DNA of 64,000 bases from positions 2,232,001 through 2,296,000 of the forward strand of contig NZ_CP013692.1 in NCBI RefSeq assembly GCF_001477625.1. Reading direction: 5' to 3'. The stretch is from Paucibacter sp. KCTC 42545 (GTDB lineage Bacteria; Pseudomonadota; Gammaproteobacteria; Burkholderiales; Burkholderiaceae_C). Shown here piece by piece: positions 18,908 to 27,386 of the stretch; the first letter of the stretch is position 1; each line of letters opens with the position of its first letter. The translations under genes were made by a program, and so were the position numbers. The notes beneath the pieces are model-generated. The model was not told where the DNA came from. It was given only the letters and a program-made list of their open reading frames with translations, and made no database searches.

Positions 18908-20458
18908 ATGTCATTCATCTCCCTCGGCGGCCGCAGCATCGGCCAACGTCTCGGCCTTGTGCTGTCCGCTGTCTTGCTCATTTCATTGGCCGGCTCGGCA
19001 CTCGGCTACTGGACGCTCACGCGCGTGGCTGCCGAGGCGAATGAGATGTACCAAGTCAATCTGGTCTCGGAGCGCCTGTCCAGCGACTGGCATCGCAATG
19101 TCTCCACCGGCATCATCCGCAACACAGCTGTGGCCGTGGCCAGTGACGACAAACTGGCCAAATACTTCGCCAGCATCGCTGCGGCCTCGGCCGCCCAGAC
19201 CGGCGAGTTGCAGAAAAAGGTCGAAGGCATGCTGAGCACGCCCGAGGAGAAGGCGCATTTCGAGGAGATCGGCAAAACCCGCAAGGCCTATATCAGCGCC
19301 CGTGATGCGATGACGGCCGCCAAGAAAGCCGGGGACGACGTCAAAGCCCGCGAAATTTTCGACGCTGAGTTCGTGCCCATGGCCAAAACCTATCAAGAGG
19401 CTTTGCGCGAGTTGGTGGACATGCAGCGCCGGCAACTCGACCACAGCGCCGCCCGCAATGAAGAGGCAATCCAAAAAGCCCGCACCGGCTTGCTGGTGTT
19501 CTCGCTCTGCGCACTGGCCGTGGGTGCCAGCTTGGCGATTTGGCTGACGCGTTCCATCACCGGGCCGCTGCGCAAGGCGGCAGAGGTGTCCAACGCGATT
19601 GCCAACTTCGACCTGAGCCAAACCATCCACGTCAGCAGCCAGGATGAGACCGGGCAACTGCTGCAGTCGCAGCAGACCATGCAGACTGCCCTGATCCGCT
19701 TGATCGGCGAAGTGCGCAGTTCCACCGACAGCATCAGCACCGCCAGCGCCGAAATTGCAACTGGCAATCACGACCTCTCGGCGCGCACCGAGCAAACCGC
19801 CTCGAATCTGCAAGAAGCCGCGGCCTCCATGACCCAGCTCAACGGCACCGTGCGCCAGACCGCCGAGTCGGCCGTCACGGCCAATCAGCTGGCCAGCTCC
19901 GCCGGGGAAGTGGCGCGGCGCGGTGGCGTGGTGGTGGCCCAGGTGGTCAGCACCATGGAGGAGATCAATACCAGCTCACGCCGCATCAACGACATCATCG
20001 GCACCATCGACGGCATCGCCTTCCAGACCAATATCCTGGCATTGAATGCGGCGGTTGAAGCCGCCCGCGCCGGCGAACAAGGGCGTGGCTTTGCGGTGGT
20101 GGCCAGCGAGGTGCGCTCGCTCGCCCAACGCTCGGCCGAAGCCGCCAAGGAGATCAAGGTGCTGATCGGCGCCAGCGCGGATCGGGTTGAGTCCGGTACC
20201 CGCTTGGTGCAAGACGCCGGCAGCACCATGAACGACATCGTGGCCAGCGTGCAGCGCGTGTCCGATGTGATCGGCGAGATCAGCGCGGCCTCCCGCGAAC
20301 AGAGTGACGGCATTCACCAGATCAATGCGGCGATGAACCAGCTGGACCAGATGACGCAGCAAAACGCCGCCCTGGTGGAAGAGTCGGCCGCCGCGGCAGA
20401 AAGCTTGCGCGACCAATCCGCGCGCCTGGCCTCGGCCATTGCGGTGTTCCGCCTCTAA
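18908..20458 (+). CDS. Methyl-accepting chemotaxis protein, tandem copy 2
   Basis: Chemoreceptor of 516 aa, a paralogue of the preceding gene with the same length and domain plan: TM1 ([21 protein letters not shown]), a four-helix-bundle periplasmic domain, TM2 near 188-210, HAMP and a signalling hairpin with the same tip sequence. The cytoplasmic halves are almost identical, whereas the periplasmic regions have diverged (for example [17 protein letters not shown] here against [19 protein letters not shown]), which indicates divergence in ligand recognition. The ATG at 18908 is used; an in-frame TTG lies 21 bases upstream. No C-terminal pentapeptide. Confidence 0.94.
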   Translation: MSFISLGGRSIGQRLGLVLSAVLLISLAGSALGYWTLTRVAAEANEMYQVNLVSERLSSDWHRNVSTGIIRNTAVAVASDDKLAKYFASIAAASAAQTGELQKKVEGMLSTPEEKAHFEEIGKTRKAYISARDAMTAAKKAGDDVKAREIFDAEFVPMAKTYQEALRELVDMQRRQLDHSAARNEEAIQKARTGLLVFSLCALAVGASLAIWLTRSITGPLRKAAEVSNAIANFDLSQTIHVSSQDETGQLLQSQQTMQTALIRLIGEVRSSTDSISTASAEIATGNHDLSARTEQTASNLQEAAASMTQLNGTVRQTAESAVTANQLASSAGEVARRGGVVVAQVVSTMEEINTSSRRINDIIGTIDGIAFQTNILALNAAVEAARAGEQGRGFAVVASEVRSLAQRSAEAAKEIKVLIGASADRVESGTRLVQDAGSTMNDIVASVQRVSDVIGEISAASREQSDGIHQINAAMNQLDQMTQQNAALVEESAAAAESLRDQSARLASAIAVFRL

Positions 20459-20524
20459 AGCCTAGCCCAAGCCTCGCCAAAGCCTCGCAAAGGCCTGGCC
20501 CAGCGGCGCAGGCCCCAGCATGAG

Positions 20525-20548
20525 AAAAGCCCCTCACGGGGCTTTTTC
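20525..20548 (+). terminator. Rho-independent terminator after chemoreceptor copy 2
   Basis: AAAAGCCCC-TCAC-GGGGCTTTTT hairpin with T tail. The same stem occurs after copy 1, consistent with duplication of the whole unit. Symmetrical A and T runs could also serve the converging rpiA transcript. Confidence 0.85.
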
Positions 20549-20583
20549 TATTTCAGGACGGTCAAACCGTCACAGGGCCTCGC

Positions 20584-21246
20584 TCAGTCGAATTTGAGCG
20601 TCTTGACGCCCTCGGCCGTGCCCAGCAAACACACGGAAGCACGGTTGCGAGCAAACACGCCCACCGTCACCACGCCGGGCCACTGATTCACGTCGGCCTC
20701 AAAGGCCTTGGCATCCTTGATCTGCAGGCCGCGCACATCGAGGATGTGGCAGCTGTTGTCGGTCACCACACCGGCGCGCAGCGTAGCGCTGGCACCCTGG
20801 GCGGCAAAGCGGCGCGCGATCTGTGCTGCGGCCATCGGAATCACTTCCACCGGCAGCGGGAACTGGCCCAGCACATCCACCAACTTGGACGCGTCGGCGA
20901 TGCAAATGAATTGCTCGGCCAGATCGGCCACGATCTTCTCGCGCGTCAGCGCCGCGCCGCCGCCCTTGATCATGTGACCGCCGTGGTCGATCTCGTCAGC
21001 GCCGTCGATGTAGACGCCCAGGGACTCAACCTCGGCCGCTTCAAACACGGTGATGCCCAAAGCCTTCATGCGCTCGGTGGAGCGCACCGAGCTGCTGACC
21101 GCGCCCTTGATCTGAATGCCGCTGGCGGCCAGCGCGTCAATGAACTTGTCCACGGTGGATCCGGTGCCAACGCCGATGATGCTGCCGGCGGCCACGTATT
21201 GCAGGGCGGCTTGGCCCACCAGGGTCTTGAGTTCGTCTTGGGTCAT
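20584..21246 (-). CDS. rpiA: Ribose-5-phosphate isomerase A
   Basis: Interconverts ribose-5-phosphate and ribulose-5-phosphate in the pentose phosphate pathway; 220 aa, the normal length. Seen motifs: phosphate-binding [22 protein letters not shown] and the catalytic stretch [13 protein letters not shown] with the Lys and Glu used for proton transfer, then a C-terminal [12 protein letters not shown]. It is a single gene on the minus strand, converging with the chemoreceptors. Confidence 0.96.
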   Translation of the reverse strand: MTQDELKTLVGQAALQYVAAGSIIGVGTGSTVDKFIDALAASGIQIKGAVSSSVRSTERMKALGITVFEAAEVESLGVYIDGADEIDHGGHMIKGGGAALTREKIVADLAEQFICIADASKLVDVLGQFPLPVEVIPMAAAQIARRFAAQGASATLRAGVVTDNSCHILDVRGLQIKDAKAFEADVNQWPGVVTVGVFARNRASVCLLGTAEGVKTLKFD

Positions 21247-21344
21247 GGCTGTGCTTCGAAAAAGTGAGGGGGATGGGCAGCATTATCCCAATGCTGCTCA
21301 AGCCTACCCCATCAAGCCGCCCTTCAATCGCCCAACTATGCCCC

Positions 21345-22859
21345 TCAAGCAGCGTAAAACTTGCCGTGGAAGCCATAAGTGACCCAATAGGGCAGCCACA
21401 CCTTGGCGATGGGGCCGGCGCTGATCGCCTGGGCATCGAAGACGCTGGCGAAGCTGAGCTGGCGCCGGCTATCAAAGCACAGGCCCAGCAACCAACCCTC
21501 GCCCTCCACGCGGCTGCCCGGCTTGGGCACCAGCACATGCTCTTCCACCACCACCTCATTGCCAAAGCAAAAGCGCTGACGCTTTCCGCTCTCCAAGTCC
21601 AGATGCAGCAGGCCGTTAAAACCCCAGCGCTCGCCGATGTCGATGGCCGTGGGGTAGTAGACATGGCGGTAGCGCTGCGCCACCACGCGCGGGTCCACCA
21701 CAGGGAACTCGACCACGTCCTCGCGGCTGCGCAGCTCAATGCGGCCGCTGGCCAGGTCGATGCGCATGAAGCGCGGGGTGGTGTTGCGCTGCGCGGCGGA
21801 CGGGCGCTCGCCGCGCATGATTTGCGTGAGGGCCAGCTGAGCCTGCGGCAGCTCGCGGTTTTGCACATAGTCCAGCTGCAAGGTCTGGCCATCGTCCCAG
21901 GCATTGCCGAAGTGGAAGACCATGGCGGCCGGCATCTCCAGCACCCGGCGGCGTTCGAAGTCGGCCTTGTCCACCACCAAGACGCGGGTGGCGTCCTGGC
22001 CCTGCCAGCGCATGGCGCCAGACAAACTCTCACCTGCGCGCAAGGCTTGCTGGTCGATGTGGATGGGCGCCAGCAAAAACACCAAATAGCGCTGCGACAC
22101 CGCAAAGTCATGCACCATGCCGATGGCACCAGGCGCTTCAAACACCGTGCTGCGCAAGACCTGCCCCTGCGGCGAAATCTGGCACAGCGCCATCCGCGTG
22201 CCAAAGGTGCCGAAGTTCCACACCGTGCCGTCCGTCTCCACCTTGGGGTGGGCCGAGAACGGCATGCCGGCCAGCTCGGGCGACCAGCTCTTCGGGCCGC
22301 GCGTCTGCAGGGTGGCGGGGTCCAGTTCATAGGCTCTGCCGCCCTCCCACAAAGCGTACAGTTTGTCGCCCTGGCGCAGCACACTGGTGTTGGCCGTGTT
22401 CATATCGTCGGCGCCGCGCACCGGCTTGCGAGCCGGAATCGGTGTACCGAAGCCAGGCACCAGGAAGCGCCCTGCCGCTGACTCGGCCTTGAACTTGGCC
22501 GTTTGCACGAAGCGGGCCTGGTGACTCACGCCGGCATCGCCAAAGGTCCAGGCTTGCAGGAGACCGTCGCCGTCAAACCAGTGGCGGTAGCGTTCATCGC
22601 CACGGGCCATCAAGGCCGGGCCGTTCTTGTAATACACGCCGCGCAGGCCGGCGGGCAACTTTCCTTCGACCTTGAGGCTTGAAGCTTGCAGGTCCTGGCC
22701 GGGCAAGCCCAGCAGCGGCGCCAGTTCGGGCGCGCTGCTGAAGGGCTTGGCCGCTGATGCCGTTGATGGCGTCAATGCCGCCAATGCCGGGTCCAAACCC
22801 GCCAAGCTGGCAGCACCGGCCAAGCCGGCTTTGAAGAGTTCGCGTCTTTGCATGCGCAT
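21345..22859 (-). CDS. Carotenoid oxygenase family protein with Tat-type signal
   Basis: Non-haem iron dioxygenase of the carotenoid-cleavage (RPE65/CCD) family, 504 aa, expected to cleave polyene or stilbene-like double bonds. The four iron-binding histidines of the seven-bladed propeller can be placed: H204 (AHPKVE), H250 (VHDFAV), H316 (FHFGNA) and H498 in the terminal FHGKFYAA. The N-terminus MQRRELFKAG followed by an Ala/Leu-rich segment is a good twin-arginine signal, so the enzyme is probably exported folded with its iron. It forms a two-gene unit with the upstream DUF2141 gene, 14 bases apart. The substrate is unknown. Confidence 0.88.
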   Translation of the reverse strand: MRMQRRELFKAGLAGAASLAGLDPALAALTPSTASAAKPFSSAPELAPLLGLPGQDLQASSLKVEGKLPAGLRGVYYKNGPALMARGDERYRHWFDGDGLLQAWTFGDAGVSHQARFVQTAKFKAESAAGRFLVPGFGTPIPARKPVRGADDMNTANTSVLRQGDKLYALWEGGRAYELDPATLQTRGPKSWSPELAGMPFSAHPKVETDGTVWNFGTFGTRMALCQISPQGQVLRSTVFEAPGAIGMVHDFAVSQRYLVFLLAPIHIDQQALRAGESLSGAMRWQGQDATRVLVVDKADFERRRVLEMPAAMVFHFGNAWDDGQTLQLDYVQNRELPQAQLALTQIMRGERPSAAQRNTTPRFMRIDLASGRIELRSREDVVEFPVVDPRVVAQRYRHVYYPTAIDIGERWGFNGLLHLDLESGKRQRFCFGNEVVVEEHVLVPKPGSRVEGEGWLLGLCFDSRRQLSFASVFDAQAISAGPIAKVWLPYWVTYGFHGKFYAA

Positions 22860-22873
22860 GGCGTCCCCCTGAC

Positions 22874-23317
22874 TCAGTTGAACTGCACGCTGATGCGGGC
22901 GCCGGGCTTGACGCTGAACTGCGCCTTTTCGAAGCTAGGCGGGCCGAACATGCCGCTGGCATTGTTGGAGAAGGCGTAAGGTTCGGTCGGCATGCCCATG
23001 CCGTTCTTGTCCAGGCGGCCGTTGCCGTTGACGTCGTGATAGATGCTCAGGGCCAAGCTGCCCGCGTCTGCGACGGGCAACTTATTCAGACTGATGAGCA
23101 GGCGGCCGTCCTTTTGCTCGGCCGCTTGGGCGCGGGCCACGGCCACGGGCTTAGCAAGCCAGCTGCCGGCATCGGCAAACACCGCCACCATGATCTGGCC
23201 CTGGCCTTGGGTGATGCCACTCAGCTCCAGTTCCAAATCGGCAGCACGGGCGGCTGTAGCAAAGCCCAGCGCCGCAGCCGCCAGGGTGATCATCACAGTG
23301 AAAGACGCTTGTTTCAT
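22874..23317 (-). CDS. DUF2141 family periplasmic protein
   Basis: Secreted protein of 147 aa with a clear Sec signal peptide (ITLAAAALGFATAARA) and a DUF2141 domain: LELELSGITQGQGQIMVAVF, then YHDVNGNGRLDKN and GMPTEPYAFSNNASG. The DVNGNGRLD loop looks like a calcium-binding loop. The function is unknown. Being directly upstream of the Tat-type carotenoid oxygenase, it is likely to act with that enzyme in the periplasm (inference from operon structure). Confidence 0.86.
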   Translation of the reverse strand: MKQASFTVMITLAAAALGFATAARAADLELELSGITQGQGQIMVAVFADAGSWLAKPVAVARAQAAEQKDGRLLISLNKLPVADAGSLALSIYHDVNGNGRLDKNGMGMPTEPYAFSNNASGMFGPPSFEKAQFSVKPGARISVQFN

Positions 23318-23432
23318 CGCTTGCCTTTAGAACTCGGGTTGGGATGACCGAACTCTAGGCAAGCCGCCCCGCCGCCACGACGGGCTTGCGACCAAACGCA
23401 AACCGGCGGCGCGAAGGGGGCGATTGCGGGCG

Positions 23433-24566
23433 TCAGCTGCGCGAGGCTTGGCGCCGGCTGCGCACGGCGGCGGCCAACTCGCGCAGCAGGGGTTCCGTCT
23501 GGCTCCAGCCCAGGCAAGCATCGGTGATGGACACGCCGGGCAGCAAATCGGCCTTGGTCTGGCCATCAGCCAGGTCTTGGCGGCCGGGCTGCAGATGCGA
23601 TTCGATCATCACACCGGTGATGCGCGCATCGCCGCCCGCAATCTGGGCGGCCACGTCGCGGCCCACATCGATCTGGCGCTCGAACTTTTTGCTCGAATTG
23701 GCATGCGAGAAGTCCACCATCACCTGCTCGCGCAAGCCCGCCGAACGCATGGCCGCGCAGGCTGCCTCCACCGAAGCCGCGTCGTAATTGGGGGCCTTGC
23801 CGCCGCGCAGAATGATGTGGCAGTCGTCATTGCCACGGGTCTCGAAGATGGCCGCCGCGCCCATCTTGGTCATGCCCATGAAGGCATGGCTGGCCGAAGC
23901 CGCCAGCACGGCGTCGCTCGCCACCTTGATGCCACCATCGGTGCCATTCTTGAAACCCACCGGGCAACTCATGCCCGAGGCCAGTTGGCGATGGCTTTGG
24001 CTCTCGGTGGTGCGCGCGCCAATCGCGCCCCAGGCGATCAGGTCAGAGATGTATTGCGGCGACAGCAGGTCGAGGAACTCGGTGCCGGCCGGCAGGCCCA
24101 GGCTGGTGACGTCCAACAAGAGCTTGCGCGCCAGGCGCAGGCCTTCGTTCATATGGAAGCTGCCGTCCAGCCGCGGGTCGTTGATATAACCCTTCCAGCC
24201 CACGGTGGTGCGCGGTTTTTCGAAGTAGACGCGCATCACCAGCAGCAAATCGCCCTTCAACTCATCGTTGAGGCCTTTGAGCAGGCGGGCGTAGTCCATC
24301 GCCTGCTCGTGGTCATGGATGGAGCAAGGCCCCACCACCACCAGCAAGCGGTCATCACGACCATGCAGCACCGCGCTGATGTCACGGCGAGCGCGCTCAA
24401 CCAACTCCAGCGCCGCATCCGGCGGCGGCAACTCGTCCAGCAGCAAGGCGGGCGAGATCAAGGGGCGCACGGCGCCGATGCGGGTGTCGTCGGTGCGGGT
24501 GGTGTCGCGGGTCTCATCGCGCGAACCCACTTCGCGGTCGTGGCGGGGGTCGTCCAAAGGCTTCAT
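23433..24566 (-). CDS. aroG: 3-deoxy-7-phosphoheptulonate (DAHP) synthase, class I
   Basis: First step of the shikimate pathway, condensing phosphoenolpyruvate and erythrose-4-phosphate; 377 aa, AroF/G/H type. Motifs seen: VGPCSIHDHEQAMDYARLLK, MRVYFEKPRTTVGWKG, the effector/substrate segment RTTESQSHRQLASG, CPVGFKNGTDGG and DFSHANSSKKFERQ. Which amino acid inhibits it cannot be told from the sequence, and the symbol is provisional. The N-terminus is about 20 residues longer than in E. coli. It is divergent from pyrD, with 215 bases between; I see no leader peptide or attenuator there. Confidence 0.93.
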   Translation of the reverse strand: MKPLDDPRHDREVGSRDETRDTTRTDDTRIGAVRPLISPALLLDELPPPDAALELVERARRDISAVLHGRDDRLLVVVGPCSIHDHEQAMDYARLLKGLNDELKGDLLLVMRVYFEKPRTTVGWKGYINDPRLDGSFHMNEGLRLARKLLLDVTSLGLPAGTEFLDLLSPQYISDLIAWGAIGARTTESQSHRQLASGMSCPVGFKNGTDGGIKVASDAVLAASASHAFMGMTKMGAAAIFETRGNDDCHIILRGGKAPNYDAASVEAACAAMRSAGLREQVMVDFSHANSSKKFERQIDVGRDVAAQIAGGDARITGVMIESHLQPGRQDLADGQTKADLLPGVSITDACLGWSQTEPLLRELAAAVRSRRQASRS

Positions 24567-24781
24567 GCGGGGCTCCTACTTCTTGATTGCCCCCATTATC
24601 AACGCCTGCTCCTGTGGCACTTCAGCCGCACAGTTCATCCACGAGAAAGCGCTAACAACCAGTCCCGACGGCAGCCCAAAAGTCCCAACCAGTGCAGCCG
24701 AGCATTCAAGCCTCAAACGCTCGCGCAATATGCCCGATTGGCCCGAGCCAAGGACGCTGCGCCGAATGCGACAATTCAGCC

Positions 24782-25822
24782 ATGTCTTTGATCCCCTACG
24801 CCCTCACCCGCCCTTTTTTGTTCGGCCTTGATCCCGAACATGCCCACGAGCTCACCCTGGGCGCCATCGCCAAGCTGCAGAACACCCCGGCGCAATGCCT
24901 GTGGTCGCAGCCGCGCATCCAGGATCCGCTGGAGCTGGCCGGCTTGAAATTCCCCAACCGCATCGGCCTGGCCGCAGGCCTGGACAAGAACGGCCGCTGC
25001 ATCGACGGGCTGGGTGCCATGGGTTTTGGCTTCATCGAAGTCGGCACGGTCACGCCCAAAGGCCAGCCCGGCAATGACAAGCCGCGCATGTTCCGCCTGC
25101 CCGAGGCGCAAGCCCTGATCAACCGCCTGGGCTTCAATAACGAAGGCTTGGCTAGCTTCCTGGCCAATGTGCAGCGCGCCCACTCCTTTCGCGCTTGCGG
25201 CGGCTTGGTCGGCCTGAACATCGGCAAGAACGCGGCCACGCCGATCGAGAACGCGGTGGACGACTACCTGATCGGCTTAGAGGGCGTGTTCCCACATGCC
25301 GACTACATCACGGTCAATATCTCCAGCCCCAACACCAAGAACCTGCGCGCGCTGCAAAGCGACGCAGCCCTGGACGCCTTGCTGGGCGCGCTGCAAGCCC
25401 GCAAGCTCAAACTGCAAGCGGCCTCCGGCCGCCATGTGCCCATGTTCGTCAAGATCGCCCCCGATCTGGATGAAGAGCAGGTCGGCGTGATTGCCCAAAC
25501 CCTCAAATCCAATGGCATTGACGGCGTCATCGCCACCAACACCACCATCGCCCGCGAGGCTGTCAAAGGCATGGCCCATGCCGAGGAAACCGGTGGTTTG
25601 TCAGGCAAGCCGGTGTTTGAAGCCAGCAACCGCGTCATCCGCCTGCTGCGCGCAGCGCTCGGCAGCGGCTATCCCATCATCGGCGTGGGCGGCGTAATGA
25701 GCGGCGAGGACGCGCGCGCCAAGGTGCAGGCCGGCGCCGATCTGGTGCAGATCTACACCGGCCTGATCTACAAAGGCCCAGCGCTGGTCAACGAATGCGC
25801 CCGCGCGCTGGCGCGGGTCTGA
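24782..25822 (+). CDS. pyrD: Dihydroorotate dehydrogenase (quinone), class 2
   Basis: Membrane-associated flavoenzyme of pyrimidine biosynthesis that oxidises dihydroorotate to orotate with ubiquinone; 346 aa. The N-terminal amphipathic helix ([19 protein letters not shown]) marks class 2. Other motifs: [43 protein letters not shown], the catalytic serine region VNISSPNT, and the FMN phosphate-binding [12 protein letters not shown]. The ATG at 24782 begins the membrane-binding helix. Single gene with a strong terminator. Confidence 0.96.
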   Translation: MSLIPYALTRPFLFGLDPEHAHELTLGAIAKLQNTPAQCLWSQPRIQDPLELAGLKFPNRIGLAAGLDKNGRCIDGLGAMGFGFIEVGTVTPKGQPGNDKPRMFRLPEAQALINRLGFNNEGLASFLANVQRAHSFRACGGLVGLNIGKNAATPIENAVDDYLIGLEGVFPHADYITVNISSPNTKNLRALQSDAALDALLGALQARKLKLQAASGRHVPMFVKIAPDLDEEQVGVIAQTLKSNGIDGVIATNTTIAREAVKGMAHAEETGGLSGKPVFEASNRVIRLLRAALGSGYPIIGVGGVMSGEDARAKVQAGADLVQIYTGLIYKGPALVNECARALARV

Positions 25823-25876
25823 GGGCTCAGCACCTCCGCCAAAGCCCGGCGCCTCGCTGCGCTAGCTAAGGTCCAA

Positions 25877-25907
25877 AAAAAAGAGCGCCGATCCGGCGCT
25901 CTTTTTT
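25877..25907. terminator. Bidirectional terminator between pyrD and the PEP-CTERM gene
   Basis: AGAGCGCCG-ATC-CGGCGCTCT stem flanked by an A run on one side and a T run on the other, so it works in both directions for the converging genes. Confidence 0.9.
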
Positions 25908-25941
25908 GGGGCAGCGGGACTAAAAGCCCGACTCAGCTGAT

Positions 25942-26454
25942 TCAGACCACGCGGCGGCGCTTGGCCACAAAACCGACAGCAGCCAAGCCAGCCAGTAACA
26001 TGGCATAGGTTTCTGGCTCCGGCACGGCCGTGACGGTCAGGTTGCCTGAGTAAGCAGCCTGGGTCGAGGCAATCGGGTTCGTGCCCACGATCTTCAGCTT
26101 GAAGGGCGCAGTGCCCGTGCCCTCAAGGAAACCAAAATTGAAATTGCCGTATTGGCCAAAATTAGCCTTCTGGCCATTCAAGGTCAGGTCGCCCAGGATG
26201 TAGTTCTGGCCCGAGAGATTCAGCTTGAACTCATACTTGCCGTTGGCCAGGCCAACGAAACTGATCAGGTCATCACCGCCGGCCAAGGCCGTGCCCACGC
26301 TTTGGAAAGCAGCCGTCCAGGAAGGCTGGCCAGATAGCGCAACACCACCGCCAGATGCACTCGCAAAGCTCACGGTCTGGTCATCCGCCATCGCGCCAGT
26401 CGAAGCGAATGCGACCACCAGGGCCAGCAAACTAGAAATCTTCTTAAACTTCAT
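25942..26454 (-). CDS. PEP-CTERM sorting-domain protein
   Basis: Secreted protein of 170 aa. It has a signal peptide (ISSLLALVVAFASTGAMA), a small beta-rich domain of about 120 residues with aromatic-rich strands (FGQYGNFNFGF), and a C-terminal sorting signal VPEPETYAMLLAGLAAVGF followed by AKRRR. Such signals are recognised by exosortase, which sorts proteins to the cell surface in bacteria making exopolysaccharide. No exosortase gene lies in this window. ATG 26454 has GAGGAA as ribosome-binding site. A C5/G5 palindrome lies about 95 bases upstream and resembles the one ahead of the outer-membrane barrel gene at 48-49.7 kb. Confidence 0.9.
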   Translation of the reverse strand: MKFKKISSLLALVVAFASTGAMADDQTVSFASASGGGVALSGQPSWTAAFQSVGTALAGGDDLISFVGLANGKYEFKLNLSGQNYILGDLTLNGQKANFGQYGNFNFGFLEGTGTAPFKLKIVGTNPIASTQAAYSGNLTVTAVPEPETYAMLLAGLAAVGFVAKRRRVV

Positions 26455-26825
26455 GAAGGGTTCCTCTACCTTGATGCCCGCAACCAACATGCACCGCGCC
26501 TGCTGGCGAACAGAGGAAAATGTAGCCGAGCCAGCCTTCGACGCTACCCCCTAGGAAAGGGGGGAGGCGAATTGGAACAAGCCGCATTGCCACCGTACGA
26601 GATGAATAAGTCAGCACGACGTCACTCGACTGCCCCAGTGGAAATTTGAGGACGGTGCGGCTCGACGGGACCGTCTGTTGGGCTTAGCCAAGCCGCCGAC
26701 CCTGGGCTCGAGATCCGTTTTGCGACCGGGTTTGCTGCAAAAACGCCGCAAGAGTGAAGGTCTGACATGCTTGCAATGCCAAACGCCTCCTGGGCCTAGT
26801 TTCAAAAACACTTAGAAAATTCTCC
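26455..26825. other. Divergent intergenic region, PEP-CTERM / CYTH
   Basis: About 370 bases. It contains the palindrome at 26547-26563 and a candidate minus-strand -10 (TACATT, 26519-26524) for the PEP-CTERM gene. No supported gene or terminator; short open frames in it show no protein features. Confidence 0.5.
26547..26563 (-). promoter_or_regulatory. Palindromic operator candidate, CCCCCT-N5-AGGGGG
   Basis: CCCCCTAGGAAAGGGGG is a six-base-arm inverted repeat centred about 100 bases upstream of the PEP-CTERM ATG and about 22 bases upstream of a TACATT -10-like hexamer on the minus strand. It resembles the palindrome at 49955. It is likely a binding site for a dimeric activator; which one is unknown. 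Confidence 0.5.
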
Positions 26826-27290
26826 ATGGGCATCGAAATCGAACGCAAATTCCTGGTCGTCGGCGAAGACTGGAAGCAGACGCCGGGCCAGCGCTACAGC
26901 CAAGGCTATCTGAACCGTGACCCGGCACGCACCGTGCGGGTGCGGGTGGTCGGTGGCCAAGCCTGGCTCACGATCAAAGGCCGCAACCAGGGCACCACGC
27001 GCGCCGAGTTTGAGTACGAGATCCCCTTGGCAGATGGGCAGCAACTGCTTGGCCTGTGCGAAGGGCCGCTGATCGACAAGATCCGCCGTCTGGTTCCGCA
27101 TGCAGGTATGAGCTGGGAGGTGGACGAGTTTTTGGGTGAGAACACCGGACTCGTGGTGGCAGAGATTGAACTCAGCACGGCCGATCAGGCCTTCGAAGCC
27201 CCGCCCTGGTTGGGTGCGGAAGTGACCGAGGACGCGCGCTACTTCAACTCGCAGTTGGCCAACAAGCCCTTCACCCTTTGGGGTGAGTAG
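26826..27290 (+). CDS. CYTH domain protein, probable inorganic triphosphatase
   Basis: Cytoplasmic protein of 154 aa. The CYTH signature ExExK appears as EIERKFLV at residues 4-11, followed by the basic strands TVRVRVVG and AWLTIKGR and the acidic EFEYEIPL and VAEIEL, which line the triphosphate tunnel with divalent metal. CYTH enzymes hydrolyse triphosphate or, in class IV, make cAMP; the short single-domain form favours a triphosphatase. The ATG at 26826 begins the signature directly. Confidence 0.88.
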   Translation: MGIEIERKFLVVGEDWKQTPGQRYSQGYLNRDPARTVRVRVVGGQAWLTIKGRNQGTTRAEFEYEIPLADGQQLLGLCEGPLIDKIRRLVPHAGMSWEVDEFLGENTGLVVAEIELSTADQAFEAPPWLGAEVTEDARYFNSQLANKPFTLWGE

Positions 27291-27386
27291 CGGAGCCGAC
27301 AAAGCAAGGGCTATTCCCCACAAGCTAACTTCGCAAGCACTGTCACAGTGAACCTCATTGAACATAAATTGATGAGGGATGGTGCG

